The notes under the pieces were generated by a model that was not told the DNA's origin, did no database searches, and was given only the letters and a program-made list of their open reading frames with translations. A stretch of DNA of 64,000 bases from Annona cherimola. Taxonomy: Eukaryota; Streptophyta; Magnoliopsida; Magnoliales; Annonaceae. Of this stretch, positions 24,101 through 37,200 are shown piece by piece (position 1 is the first letter of the stretch; each line of letters starts with the position of its first letter). Where the stretch lies: the NCBI GenBank assembly GCA_030490835.1, contig CM059971.1, positions 1,364,001 through 1,428,000 on the forward strand, written 5' to 3'. The position numbers were made by a program, and so were the translations under genes.

Positions 24101-24240
24101 TGACTCTATTTCTTACTTTTTTGTCCATCAACATGTTTGGTAAGGCACCCTCGAGCCATTCAGGAAAAAATGACTCTATTTCTTGCTCTTTTGTCCATCA
24201 ACATGTTTGGTAAGGCACCCTCAAGCTATTCAGAAAAAAA
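24101..24240. repeat. 70-bp tandem duplication
   Basis: Two head-to-tail 70-bp units (24101-24170, 24171-24240), each starting tgactctatttctt and containing gtccatcaacatgtttggta. They differ at only a few positions, so the duplication is fairly recent. Confidence 0.88.
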
Positions 24241-25154
24241 TATGTATAGATAATTTTTTGAAAATAAATTTTGGTTCTTCCTATCACTCTGCCCTAGAAA
24301 ATCTTAGGGATGAGGAATAGGTTGTTTCCTTTCGTAAATAAATAAAAAAAAAAACAAGAGCCATTTTGGATTATGCCGACTTTTCCGCTTTCGTCGTTTG
24401 TAAGGGAAAAGTGGCACAAAGCCGATGGTGGCTGGAGTGATGGGGTCGGAGCAAAATAAAATGAGGGAAATTGAACGATGGTAAAAAATTAAAATTTACC
24501 TGAAATCAAGCAAATAGGCTACTGATCAATCAAGAAAATTTGGGAAAAAGTTCCGCAAAGCAAATAAATGAGAGAAATTAAGCAAATAAGACACTTGATC
24601 AATCAAGAAAAAATTTAAATTATAATCAATGTTTCGGATTTAGAAAGAAAGTTGAAGAGGCAAGTCATCATTTGCCGGTCACAACAAGTAGAAATCGGAG
24701 ATTTTAGCCTCTCGTACTCTCAAGCGCATTTAACTTATTTTTTATTTTTTAAATTTTTTTTATAAAACTGTTAATCTAGTGTATTAAGTTTTTCTCCTTT
24801 GGAGATTTTAGATTTTTTATTTTTAAAAATCAATGACATTTTTAGTAATTTAAAAAATCTAAAAATCTCTAAAAATGGTAAAATTTGATATATGTGTTAA
24901 ATACACTTACATTAATAATTTTATAAAAAAAATTTCAAAAAATAAAAAAATAAATTAAGCACCCAAGTGCACCAACGCTAAGTACATCCGAGTGCACTTT
25001 ATCAAATCCTTTTTGAACCAAGCTTAAAAAACAATTGTTTAAATTCTTTTAGTTTTGGAAGAATTTTTGTTCTACTTATAAATATGTCGTTTTTTGCTTA
25101 AAAAATAATTTTTTGCTTACACCATTTCACTCCAAATCCTTTCAAGCGCCCGTC
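24241..25154. other. Intergenic with a degenerate foldback element
   Basis: No gene seen. Bases about 24715-25005 are a member of the foldback family: core aatgacatttttagtaattt with arms that end near caagcgcattt and gagtgcacttt. No target duplication was found. An internal repeat of 'aagcaaatagg/agaaaatttggg' type sequence lies at 24520-24615. Confidence 0.45.
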
Positions 25155-25405
25155 GGTGTAAATACATGATTTAGAATTGATATATGCATGAATATATATA
25201 AAAATGTTTAAATTTTTATTAATTAGAGTTTATTGTGCATAAAAGATAATATAGATAATAAAAGCGATTGCAAACTAAATTTTATAAAAATATATTTTTA
25301 ATTACCGAGCTTTCGAGCCTATCTTAAGATAGCTATTTCCGGAAAGCTTCACGTGGACGGGTTTCATATCCTTGGGAAGCTTTCCCGGAAATAGCTCTCG
25401 CCCAT
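25155..25405. repeat. Inverted copy of the 19.2-19.44 kb repeat
   Basis: Reverse complement of 19190-19445, with both gctatttccggaaagcttc and aagctttcccggaaatagct ends present close together. It sits immediately upstream of the plus-strand DUF247 fragment. Confidence 0.65.
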
Positions 25406-25526
25406 TAAAGCCCGGGTTCAGCTGAGGGAGGGAAGACAACATAAAAGACTGTCTTTTCTCTGCACCGCTTGACAGTTGCCTCCCTTCACCTTCATCACTT
25501 TCCTCCGCCCCCGTCGAGAAGGACGA

Positions 25527-26015
25527 TATCCCAAGCGGGCTGCGCCTGAAAAATCTGTGTTGCGGCGTATGTGTCCACGATCCTCGCCGGGGCCGCCATC
25601 ACCACCAATAGCAAGAGGAAAAACACCCTTATCCACCAATGACTCCGGTGATTCAGATAATTCTGATGTTCCAGCACCAACGCCGCCGTCGCCGCCATTG
25701 CTACATATGGTTTGCGATCAAGCTGCCCGCCGCCGCCGCCGCTATTGGTGCATCTACGAGATTCCCTACAACCTCCAGCGAAGAGCCAAAGATGCTTACG
25801 CCCCTCTGGTTGTCAGATTAGGGCCTTTTGAATACGGAGGCGGACACGAATACAAATACGAATGCCGCACAAAGGAGCCCATGCGAGAGCAGAAATGGTG
25901 TTACCTGCAAGAGGCGCTCTCTGCCTCCGGCGATGTCCATCGTGGATTCCAGAATCTTCATCAGCAAATCCAAAAATTGGAGCGACGCGCACGCCTCTCG
26001 CATGGGCTCTCTGCA
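25527..26015 (+). pseudogene. DUF247 (UPF0481) N-terminal fragment, plus-strand arm
   Basis: An open frame on the plus strand encodes the DUF247 N-terminal part: KRAAPEKSVLRRMCPRSSPGP, then DSGDSDNSDV, a Pro-rich run, then RRYWCIYEIPYNLQRRAKDAY, APLVVRLGPFEYGGGHEYKYE, QKWCYLQEALSASGDVHRGF and QNLHQQIQKLERRAR. After about 25992 homology to the partner copy stops and the frame ends at 26033 after a short unrelated tail. This is the mirror image of the 5' part of the minus-strand gene at 26026-27522, so it is one arm of an inverted repeat. It lacks the C-terminal half of the domain and the membrane segment. Confidence 0.8.
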
Positions 26016-26025
26016 AGAGGCGCTG

Positions 26026-27522
26026 CTAGCTAGGAGATGGTGGCCGAAGATATGAAAACATAGCGAAGAAGGCTTGTATGGATGTAAGGACGAGCAGAAT
26101 ACTGGCAGCTGTGAGGGAAACCAGGCCCCACGGTTTTCTCACATAGTTATGAACGAAGCTCCCCCTCCAAGTATTGATTCGCTTGTTGCAGTGGTCATGT
26201 AATCCCTCAATCACGTTCGCCATATAAACTTCGTTGGGGTAGATGGTGATGTTTCGACCAAGGTCGACGAAGAGATCAACGACCTCCTGATTGCTGCCCA
26301 AAGAATTTTCGATCACCCCCTTCCTGCACAAGATGGAAACGTCTACCACGGTATTGATAAGACAACACATAAAGAAAGTGTACGCCGTGACATGGGGGAG
26401 GCTGCTAGGATGGAGCTGCTCGAAGGCCGTGAGATTCAGGAAGAGGGATTTGGTGTCGTCCGCAATGACCAAGTGTGGGATCTTGAGAACCCCACCTTCG
26501 AATGTAATGTCCAACCGATCCGCCGTGCTGCTCTTTAACTCCACCCCTGCCTCTAGAAGATACGCCGCTCCAGGGAATGGTTTCGGATTGGTGAACGAAC
26601 AAGGCTTGTGCTTGCTCCCATCGACATCAGGGGAGAGATTCGAATGTAGGATGTCCAGCAAATGCTTGGGTTCGGCGTCGGTGTTGCGGGGAGGACCTTT
26701 GATTGTATCCTTGAAGAAGTCGTAGACGACTTGGCGGAGGGAGACGGTGATCCCCATTGAGGGCGTAAGCACATCGAAGAGGCGCTCGAGGACGGAAAAG
26801 GGGATTTGGCAGGGCAGCAGCATGAGGCCGCGCCTGACATTGAGAAAGAACCATCTTTGGCTGAAGATGGGGTCGTCGGAGCTGACAGGCTGACGCTTCG
26901 TCGCCTAGAGAAGGATTCGAAGGATGAAGCAACCGTCGAGCACCATCATAGTAACAAACTCATTGCTGTCGATGTGACTCAAATTTTTAGAGTAGCACTT
27001 GCGCGCGCGTCGCTCCAATTTTTGGATTTGCTGATAAAGATTCTGGAATCCACGATGGACATCGCCGGTGGCAGAGAGCGCCTCTTGCAGGTAACACCAT
27101 TTCTGCTGTCGGATGATCTCCATTGTGCGGCATTCGTATTTGTATTCGTTTCCGCGTGTGTATTCGAGAGGGCCTAATTTGACAACCAGAGGGGCGTAAG
27201 CATCTTTGGCTCTTCGCCGGAGGTTGTAGGGAATCTCGCAGATGCACCAATAGCGGCGGCGGCGGGCAGTTTGATCGCAAGCCCTATGTGGCGGTGGCGG
27301 TGGCGCTAGAACATCAGAATTATCTGAATCACTGGAGTCAGTGGTGGATAAGGGTGTTTCTCTAAGCTCTCTTACAAAATACTCTATTCCTCCTCTGGCT
27401 ATTGGTGGTGATGGCGGCCGCGGCGGCCCCGGCGAGGATCGTGGACACATACGCCGCAACACAGATTTTTCAGGCGCAGCCCGCTTTGGATCGCCCTCTA
27501 TCAAATGGAGCCGCACATACAT
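26026..27522 (-). pseudogene. DUF247/UPF0481 protein with one in-frame nonsense codon
   Basis: A full-length DUF247 frame of 499 codons, broken once by TAG at 26907-26905. Before the stop: CICEIPYNLRRRAKDAYAPLV, KLGPLEYTRGNEYKYE, QKWCYLQEALSATGDVHRGFQ, SNEFVTMMVLDGCFILRILL. After it in the same frame: ATKRQPVSSDDPIFSQRWFFL, MLLPCQIPFSVLERLFDVL, LKIPHLVIADDTKSLFLNL, YTFFMCCLINTVVDVSILC, NSLGSNQEVVDLFVDLGRNI. It ends with the usual membrane anchor (WGLVSLTAASILLVLTSIQAF). The order and length match the plant DUF247 family. Function of most members is unknown; particular grass members are male determinants of self-incompatibility, but nothing here points to that role. The FILRILL segment has Arg where the family usually has an acidic residue. 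Could be an inactivated allele rather than a fixed pseudogene. Confidence 0.85.
27002..27488. repeat. Right arm of the DUF247 inverted repeat (left arm 25527-25992)
   Basis: The arms are about 465 and 487 bp, highly similar, and enclose about 1.0 kb that holds the C-terminal half of the gene. Differences include about 30 bp present only in this arm (encoding GIEYFVRELRE), a ggccgc insertion, and scattered substitutions. A read-through RNA from either strand could fold into a hairpin of several hundred base pairs. Confidence 0.8.
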
Positions 27523-28210
27523 TTTATTTAGATGGAACTTGATTTCTTAGTCAAGCAAATAATTTTAATGCACTTTTGTTCGACCATTGTTGGAAATTGT
27601 TACTAGAAGAAACCAGCAACTCTGACTGAATAGAAATAACGGGGATTCCATTCCTATGATTTAAGAAACCTCCAAGGATAATTTTCCTGCGGTTGGCGTC
27701 AACCTTGATACTGTCTATTCCATTCCACCTCTCTCCTTAAAATTGTTCTGACCGGCATAGCATTTGCGTCGACTCAAAGAAAGAAAAGGCCGAGTAGTAG
27801 ACAGATGCAAACTAGAAAGACATGAAGCACAAAGTTTGTACAAAAGCAGCATATTCATCTATAAAAACTATTAAGATCCAATGCCAAAACCGATAATGAA
27901 AATGCTCATGCACAAACTCAGATATACATCGCCAGACAGAACATGCTCTCTGAGTCCACAGAAGATGAATAGGCAAAAGCCTTATAAATAACCCGCCATC
28001 GAGAACAAATGAATAACATACCCATTAATCTAGCCCTGCCTATCCTCTCTCCTCCAAATCATGCATACTCCAGGTTATGTAGATAGATATTCCTCCTCCA
28101 CAGTAAGTAATTTCACGGGTAAAGAACCTGGCAAATGAACATCCGAACACTCACACACAGTATAATACACCATCAAATCATCACTACTGACACAAATGGC
28201 TGTCAGAAGA
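27523..28210. other. Intergenic and 3' flank of the DnaJ gene
   Basis: No gene seen. The part adjoining 28211 should carry the 3' untranslated region of the minus-strand DnaJ gene. The block tcaaatggagccgcacatacattttatttagatgg at 27499-27533 also appears at about 20176-20210, so the DUF247 locus joins dispersed sequence here. Confidence 0.45.
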
Positions 28211-31200
28211 TCAAATAGCCCCAGAATGGCCGCTTGTCGATGATGACTGTCTCTGGGCACCGGGGGGTGCGGTAGGCATTGGGAAGTTGTAGCCCTGCTG
28301 CACACCAGCAAACTGGGGAGGAGGCTCCACATATGGGCTCTGGTGAATATATTGTGAAAGCCAAATCGTCAGTGTAAAAAATTTGTGATTCTAAAAGCTG
28401 TACATGAAGTTTTAAGTGACAAAGAAAGAAGTTTGTCTGTTTCATTGAGTTGTACAGGTTTCACAGACTTAGGGAATAAATAGGTGCTCAAACAGTTCTA
28501 AAAGTTGAGTGGCGCTTCTTAATTTTATATAATCCCTCTGTCCAGTCTAAAACAAACAAAGTGATCTGATCTAGTAGCTAATAGCTCCTGAGAGGACTGA
28601 AGTCAAAAGTGAGCAAGTAGAGGACCCAGCGCAAGGTGGTAGGCTTGAAAGGAAAGAAACTCAACAACAGCCTAGCTCTTAAAACCATTTTTCATAAGGC
28701 AAACTGATTTGCAAGTCCTCAAGGACATTGACCATGTGTGCCTTCTAGTGCAAAAGATAATATACATAACAATGAGAAGCAGGTACCTGGGTCTGGTGTG
28801 CATGTGTTGAATGGGATGGCTGCTCTGAAGGTGTAGATTTTGGTGATGTATCAGGAGAACTTCCATCATTGCTCTGTTCATTTCCATTCAATTTGGGAAT
28901 TGACCTACTTAGTGGAGTGTCAATTCCATTAGCTGTCTTGGCACTCTATATAATGTCATTTAAACACAGTCATGCTTCAGGTAGTAAAACACATGGTAAA
29001 ACATGTAAAAAGATAAAAAGATCTCGGAAACAGAACCTGGAATATTTTTCCAAGAGTTTTCAGCCCCTTTGCACGAGCCCTGAGTTCCTCCTTTCTGACA
29101 GAATTGTCTTGAAGCACCTGAATTATGTAACATCAGTTCTACCATTGAGAAATACATGTCATATAATCCAGCAGCACAAGGCGACAGAAATTGGGAAGGA
29201 ACAAACCATTTGACAAACACGAGAAAGAGTAGCTTCAATGTCTGCAACATTGAGCTTCCAAAGAGAATCAATCATCACTTTTTTATGAGATTGCATATAC
29301 TCTTCAAGCTCTTCTTCAGTATAGTTTCCTTCTGCATTCAGCTGCTTTTTCATGTCCTCTTGTAGTTGAATTAAAGCAATTGCACCTACCATGGCCATGA
29401 ACACAATTCAAATATTTAGAAATCCTAAAGACAGCTTGGAGAGAAGCAGCACATTGATTGCAACATAAGATTTTGATTCTATAAGCTATAAAAATATAAA
29501 TGCCACATGTGCCAGCAAAATACATTCATGCAACCACAGGACAACACATCCATAGTTAAGGTAGGCACAAAATCATCTACATCTACATAGACAATTCGGT
29601 TGTTCAACCCAAACCAGAAAAAACCAACTTTACTTACCTGTAGCAGCTGTGACTTGAGATTTGATAAAATGCCCTTTATTTCTGAACCACTCAGCAATAA
29701 ACGGAACACCCAAATATATCGCCTTCTTCCCTAGTTCCTTTGCTGCCTGTCTTACATATATGTAGCCAATTGTATTCAACATATCAACTCCATACGCTAC
29801 ACAGGAATAGTGCAGAGATCAGAAAATTTTCAGAAGCAGGGAATATAACATCATTAATATGAAAGGTGCAGAATGAAATAAATACAATATCAATAAGAGT
29901 CATGAGACAAGTAAAAGCCATGTGCTGGCAGAGAAATGGATAACAATGCATGAAGTGACACTTAGTAACTAGACACAATTTACTGCTAACACAACTAAGG
30001 GCCCTGATACTGTGCACTGGGTGCACTTAGCCTAGGTACACCCAAGTGTAAAAACCCTTTTTTTAAATTACTAAAATGCCACTGTTTTTTAAAAATCCAA
30101 AAAAAAAAAAATTTATCTCCAAAAATGGTAAAACTTGATACACATGTTAAATACACTTAGATTAACAGCTGTATTAAAAAATTTTCGAAAAAAAATAAAA
30201 ACATGGATTAAATACACTCAGGTGCACCGAGGCTAAATGCATCCGGGTGCATTTTGGGTATGACCACACAACTAAACAGTGTACAGCAAACCATAATAAT
30301 GTCAAGGACTCAAAAGGGCTATTTCACCCTAAGAATTGAGTCTCATTTCACCCTAAGAATGGCTAACCGATATTTTTTAAGTTAACCTGCATGCAGAAGA
30401 AACCAGAGTCTAGGAGTGGTTGGCAATTGTTACACTTTCTAATTTCTCCCACCCATTCACCCAGCACCCTCACAACCAATTACAGCTGACCCTAGGCGAG
30501 ACCCATATTACTGCTAATAGGCAATGTCCCATGCTTCCGTAAGACAGATGGAAACATCTACGTGGTTGCCCTTGATACTAAAAGTCAACCACATATTTCT
30601 ACCATATAAATATGCATATTAGCAGTAACTGTATCACGGGAACAAACGTCTATATGCTAGAAAAATCACCTGATGCACATGACTCAGCAAATATTTAGAA
30701 ACCAGTTTGGATTAGATGAGACATTTTTAGGGAAGAAAAGAGAGAAAGAAGCAGAAACACAGAGACCAACATAAGCAGATCAAGCCATTAATCAATATAC
30801 ATGCAGAAGGATAGAGAGAGAAACTTCATTTTCGTTCATTTTTCACTCTTTCCATTTGGCTAAGACTTCATTTTCTTTCATTTTTCACTCTTTCCATTTG
30901 GCTAAGACTTCATTTTCTTTCATTTTTATTCTTTCCATTTAGCTAAGACTTCATTTTCTTTCATTTTTATTCTTTCCATTTAGCTAACTTTCATAATGAA
31001 GCAGAGCAAGGACAAGAATATATATATTACCAGCATTGGAAAGCCTTGCTACTTCAGCTACTGCATGACTGACAAAAGCATCCTTGTTTCCTTGAACATA
31101 TTGGTGGAGTCGATCTTTCAATATTTGTGCAAGCTTCTCCTCTCTTTCTTTTTGGACAACCTTAATCAAAGAAGTAAATCCACATAGAACTTAATGCTTA

Positions 31201-34200
31201 CACCAATAGTTAATCCTAACATATCAAAGTGCTACGACATTGCAGATCAGGGGTACAGTCAGTATAGAGTGCAGGAAAATGAATTTACTTCGAGTCTACA
31301 TCAGTGCTAGCTAGGCATGCTTGGTAATTCAGCTTTTTCCAGAGGTACCTTTTAAAAAAAAAAAAATTCCTTCCAGTACATTGACGCAAAACAAGGGGAA
31401 AATTCCAGAATGACAAACAAACCAGCACTGACTATTCAACTTCATTACAGATTAAATTTGATTATCTTCCCCCAAATCTCAACAATTTCATTTTATATTT
31501 TTCCCTCCCTTGTGTGTAAATGCATATCTGAGCTCACACTGAAAAATATTAGTAAATCTTGGAATCATGGTGGATGATAAGAGAGGGAGAGGAGATTTGG
31601 CAATACATTTGTGTATAAGTCAAGAGCTTCCCACATGCTCAATCACTATAAAGTATCATTGATGTTTCCTCATTGGCTATTGGTGCAATCTAAGGAAAAC
31701 AGATTCTGCGACTGATCAATCCACCACAATTTTTTCTTTAATCAATAAGCAGAACAAATCCATGGTAGCAATCGACCTAAGCTTTGCCATTTAAAAGTCA
31801 GTTAAGTGATCACTAGATGTTAATTAATTATTTAATCTTCCAATGGCTTTATCTGTAGCATCCTTTGTAGTCCAAATAAGATCTAAGTGTTTGGATTGAT
31901 CCAGAAGAAAGTCCAAAAGAATGAAATGCAAACAGAGCATATGTGACATGAGGAAAAAAAGGTGCTGGTTGAAAAATACAGCTAAAAATATATAAAAATT
32001 GAGTTGTTAAAGTATATAAAGGGAGTTAATTCCAAATATGAACTCCAATCTTACCCCCCATCTCCAAATATGACCATGCATTTATAAAAATGGCAAATAT
32101 AACCACACGTTTTCATCGCATTTCCAAATATGACGACATTGTTAGTTTTGTCATGTGTTGTTATGTGTTGTTAGGTAAGAACACATGGAAAAACTAACAA
32201 CGTTGTCATATTTGGAAATATGGTCAAAATGTATGACTATTTTTGTCGTTTTTCATGCGTGGTCATATTTGGAAAATGGCGGCAAAAAACTTGTGGTCAT
32301 ATTTGGAATTAACCCAATGTAAAGGTGCATAAATGCCTCACAAATAAATACACCATTTACATGAATCCCCTTGTAGGCCAGAATTATTCAAGTAAAACAT
32401 AATTCATTCAGCTGGGGCCCCAATAAGTTCCCCTTAATTGAGATAGGGGTCATGCAATCAGAACGGTGCTGCACTAGTAAAAATTATACTGTAACTATGT
32501 AAGCACCTAATCATTGAGATGCCATATTGCTATTTTTCTGCTTTTGCATACATCTAGTTCTACAACTAGTTATTCTAGAATCCATGTGATCATCTGCATC
32601 AGTCCAATCATCAACGCAATCATTAACTGCACCAAAAGAATCGAATAACTGAAATAAAAGAAAAATGGTAAAACATTCATGAAAGACAATCTTACTCTCA
32701 TTTTCTCTTGGAGTTTTCTGGCATCAAACTGCTCACCCTCTGTGAAAATGTCAAGAGAAGCCATTGATGCCATTGCAAGTTGCCCAATGTATTCTTCAAA
32801 AAGTTCACTTCCAAAAAGCATTGCAAAAATCGCCGCTGGATCGATAATTGCTTCACTGTCACGTAAATTGGCATTATCCTAGGATTAGCCCCCTTCACAG
32901 ATGCAAAAGAAACATTTCTCCAATATCCACTGCATTATTACAATTGGTGTTCATCCCTGAAAATCAGCTTCAAGGGGTACTTTGTTATGCCAGTGCCAGG
33001 TGGAAGAGCTAACACCTCAATACGCAAGCAAGTTCCCCATAATAATAACATTCTTTAGAACAAAATTCTAAAGAAATTGAAGGATAATTTGCTAGACACA
33101 AGTATATATAGTTTGTGACCTTGATAGTCTAGGAGTCTAGAATAGTCCTTCAGTCATTCAGTGACTATTCAGAATTATCTTTCTTTGGTTTCTAGACTTG
33201 TGTCAAAACATTTTTTATATCTCGAAATTCTTCAATTGATAATCAACTCAATGCTACTGTAAAATTTGATTTGATAGAGGGAATAGAAGGAAGTAACAAA
33301 AAAAAATCCTGCAATACAGTTGATACTGCCAATTATAAAGTGAAAAAAGATATAATAGATAACCATTTGTGAGAAAGATAGGTAATGTTGAGAAAGGATA
33401 AAAATTTAAAAAAATTTCTTTCCATGAGTCCAATAAAATAGTCCACACTGCTTAAGGAAATAACCATTTGATACTCAAGATAATCCCACCAGAGACACAC
33501 GTGGTAAACATACTTCTACATTTCACGGAGTGAAGAACACATAATTGGTTCATCAGCTCATGACCAGTACAGGCACAGTCCACAAGGTGCCAACACAATG
33601 TCACATTTTACAGAAAATTTTTTTCCACTTCACAGCTTATGTAGCTTGCAACTCACTTTCATAGGGGAAATACTTCGCAATGATATCAAAGAAAACCTAT
33701 ATGCTATGGCTGTATTGGAGTGCAACTGGCTAGGTTTTTTAAGCCAAAAAATGAGAAAAAAAAAGATCTAGATATTTCAGAAAATTGGGAAATACCGGAA
33801 TATATAGTTATTCAACATTTTGCTCATATAAAAGTTGACATATCAGTCATTTTCTCCATAAGGTAGCTGACTAGCTGTATACAGTTATTCTATTCAATCA
33901 TGCATTGGAATCAAGCACCAACATAATTAAAAAAACTCACACTATCAAGATAAGACAAAAAGAAAGAGCAATAGGCTTACGTAGTAACAAAAACATTCAA
34001 TACTACTCAACTAAGGAATAAACATACTCATTACTTATCAGATTACTTGTTAGGCTCATCATGACATCACCACGAAAAAAATGAGTCTCAAGTTCTTACC
34101 ATTATTACCATTACCAATGCTGCTGCTGCTGTTGTTGTTGAAAGATTGTGATACTATACAATGGATTGTTACTTTAACTAAATAACAATCTCATATATTT

Positions 34201-37200
34201 TGTATATTTAATATATTTATTTTCTTCACCTTTATGTAGGCCTAAGTGCATTTAGTTCATATATCAAAATTCATCATTTTTGGGTTCTTGAATTTATTTT
34301 TTTTACAAAAAATTTCAAAAATAAAAAATTGTCACATTTTTCATGTGCAAGGAGAGTTTGAGATGGGCGAAAATTTTTTATTTTTGAATTTTTTAAAAAA
34401 TATATACGTGAATTCAAAATTGATAAATTTTGGTATACGACAATCTTTTTTTTTTTTGTTTTTTCTTCACTTATGTGGGTTCAAGTGTATTTAGGCCTAA
34501 TTGTATTTAGTTTGTATACCATCATTTTTGGGTTTTTGAATTTTTTTACAAAATTTCAAAAATAAAAAATTTTCGCATTTTTCCTGTGCAAGGAGAGTGT
34601 GAGATGGGTGAAAATTTTTTATTTTTGAATTTTTTAAAAAATATATATGTGAATTCAAAATTGATAAATTTTGGTATATGACAATCTCTTTTTTTTTTTT
34701 TTTTTCCTTCACTTATGTGGGTTCAAGTGTATTTAGGCCTAATTGTATTTAGTTCATATACCATCATTTTTGGGTTTTTGAATTTTTTTACAAAATTTCA
34801 AAAATAAAAAATTTTCGCATTTTTCCTGTGCAAGGAGAGTGTGAGATGGGTGAAAAAATTTTATTTTAATTTTTAAAAAATATATATACATGAATTCAAA
34901 ATTGATAAATTTTGGTATATGAACTAAATACACTTGAACCCACATAAGTGAAGAAAAAACAAAAACCAAGAGATTATCACTTAACCGATTGTATGTTATA
35001 ATAACCCATTGTTGAATCGCCTATATTGGGTTTGCTGCAAATAAGTATATGAGTCTGCCCCAATTGGAGTTAATCACATTTTGCACTCAATAATGAGTTA
35101 CCCAAGATGAAACCACTTATGTTTTTAATTAAAAAATGGTTTTCGATCCTTTATTGTAATATTACTATTATTGTATTTTCTTCAATCTAGAAAATGAAAT
35201 GTTATAAGTTTATAAATACAAAATGTTAAATTAAATTCTAAAACATGCAAGTCTGATTACCCCAAAAAAAAAATGAAAAATACATCGATATACTGTTCAG
35301 ATTTTTAAATCTAAAAACTTTAAAAAACATATAACTTGAAAAAAAGACAAAACTGAATAATGTATGATGTATATTAGAAAACAACATCAAAATATGTATT
35401 ATGTATGTTATTAATTTTATAACCAGAAACATAGACAAAGTGCATTAAAGTATGAGGATTTCTTCAATATAACTAATTGTAATATACAATCAGTTCAATT
35501 TTTATTTTTATTTTTTTAGTATTTTTCTAAAATACAGGCCATCTATCATATTTTACTCCATTAATATCTGCATGACGTGAAAAATCATGTCATTTAGATT
35601 TGTATATAATCCATAACAAGTGTAAATGCATGAGGTTGTTTATGATTATATTTTTTAAAATTATTTATCATAAGAATATTCAATTCACTTGATTTTTTGT
35701 AAATAGGCTGAATAAGTAGTTTTAAACACGATGGATGGATTGGATGTGAGAAAAAATATATATCAATCAAGTGGTTGTAAAATACAGTCAGTTTTATTGA
35801 AGGCTGTATTTTTATATCTTAATATTATGTATTATATATTTCATTAATTTTTAAAACTGAAAAATTAGAAAAAGTGCATTAAATTATTTTTCAAAAAAAA
35901 CCAGCACATGATATGTTATATCAATCCATTTCTAGCATATATACAAAAAAAAAATTAGAGTAAACTTTTTCAACCTATACAGATCCTAGACTGATACAAC
36001 CACTACAGGCATATCAGCATGCACCCTATAAATGCCTGTATTGGCCAATACAGGCCCATATCAGCCAATGCAGTCTTGAAATTCTAAACATGCATGTTTC
36101 AAACCCATATGGAGAATAGGACTTCATATATGGATACATTGTGGCTGCATCACCCCTAGTTATCCAGTTTTCAAAACCATGTACTGGATGCAATATCACT
36201 GTATTAGACAATTGGAAACAGTAGCTGAATACTTGTTTCTAAAGAAACAGAAAATCAAGATTCATCTTCGAAAGCAGGTGAAATGAAAGAAGCATAAGCT
36301 CACGTTGAAATGCCTGCTTTCCCATAAGAATCATAGGCTTGGCGTTGTGCTGGATCACTTAATACCTGGTAAGCTTCACCTAAAACCTGACATCAGAACA
36401 AAAACCAGATGGTTATATTAGGACCTTTTGCTTGAATTCACCTCTGAAGTTATGTTTTGATTTCCTTAATGCATCAAAAAAAGGTCAGTGGAATCAAAGT
36501 TCATTCCAGGAATAAAATCACAACAATTTCATGTTGATCTAGCTTGAAGATTTGCACTTCAGAAAATGAAGTAAAAAATGGAAAAAATGGATTTGCAAAG
36601 TCAACATTCAGAATTTGAAATTGTTTTCAAAGATTGAAATTTTTTACTGTAGAGAAAATATCAACCTAAAATAATTGTTGAAGTCGGAACCCCCTTGCAT
36701 GATCTTTTAAAGCAAAAATGCAGATGCGAGATTACATGGGAACTTTGTCAAACCATTTGATTAAATTATAAATCCTAACCACCTTTTCACTAATAAAGAA
36801 AGGATATATTGATAATAGATTCCTGCAGAAATATGATAATTCCACTCATTGATGTTGATAAAAATAAGACATTAAATAGAGAATCATATAGCCCTTCCCT
36901 TCATGAAAGGCTAGGATTTGTACAAAATGATAGGGCCCAAAATGCATGGTATGGCTAACAGTTTCCTGTTACGTCAGTAGAAAAGGTAGATGACAGATAT
37001 TAATCATCACAGATGACAGATATTAATCATCATACTGTGAACAAAACACATGCCTGAAAATTTTGTGCTGCCAAAGGATCGTTGGGATTTTTATCTGGAT
37101 GGACCTGCCTTGCCTGCAAACAGCAAAGAGAAATACAGAGTAAGAAATTACCATTCGTCTAGTCAATTGTTGCCATAAACCATTCACTAAGTATCAAATG

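Noticed and set aside
25527..27522. DUF247 locus as a grass-type self-incompatibility (S/Z) locus
   Set aside because: DUF247 is a large family and no partner stigma-type small secreted gene is seen. The gene also carries a nonsense codon.
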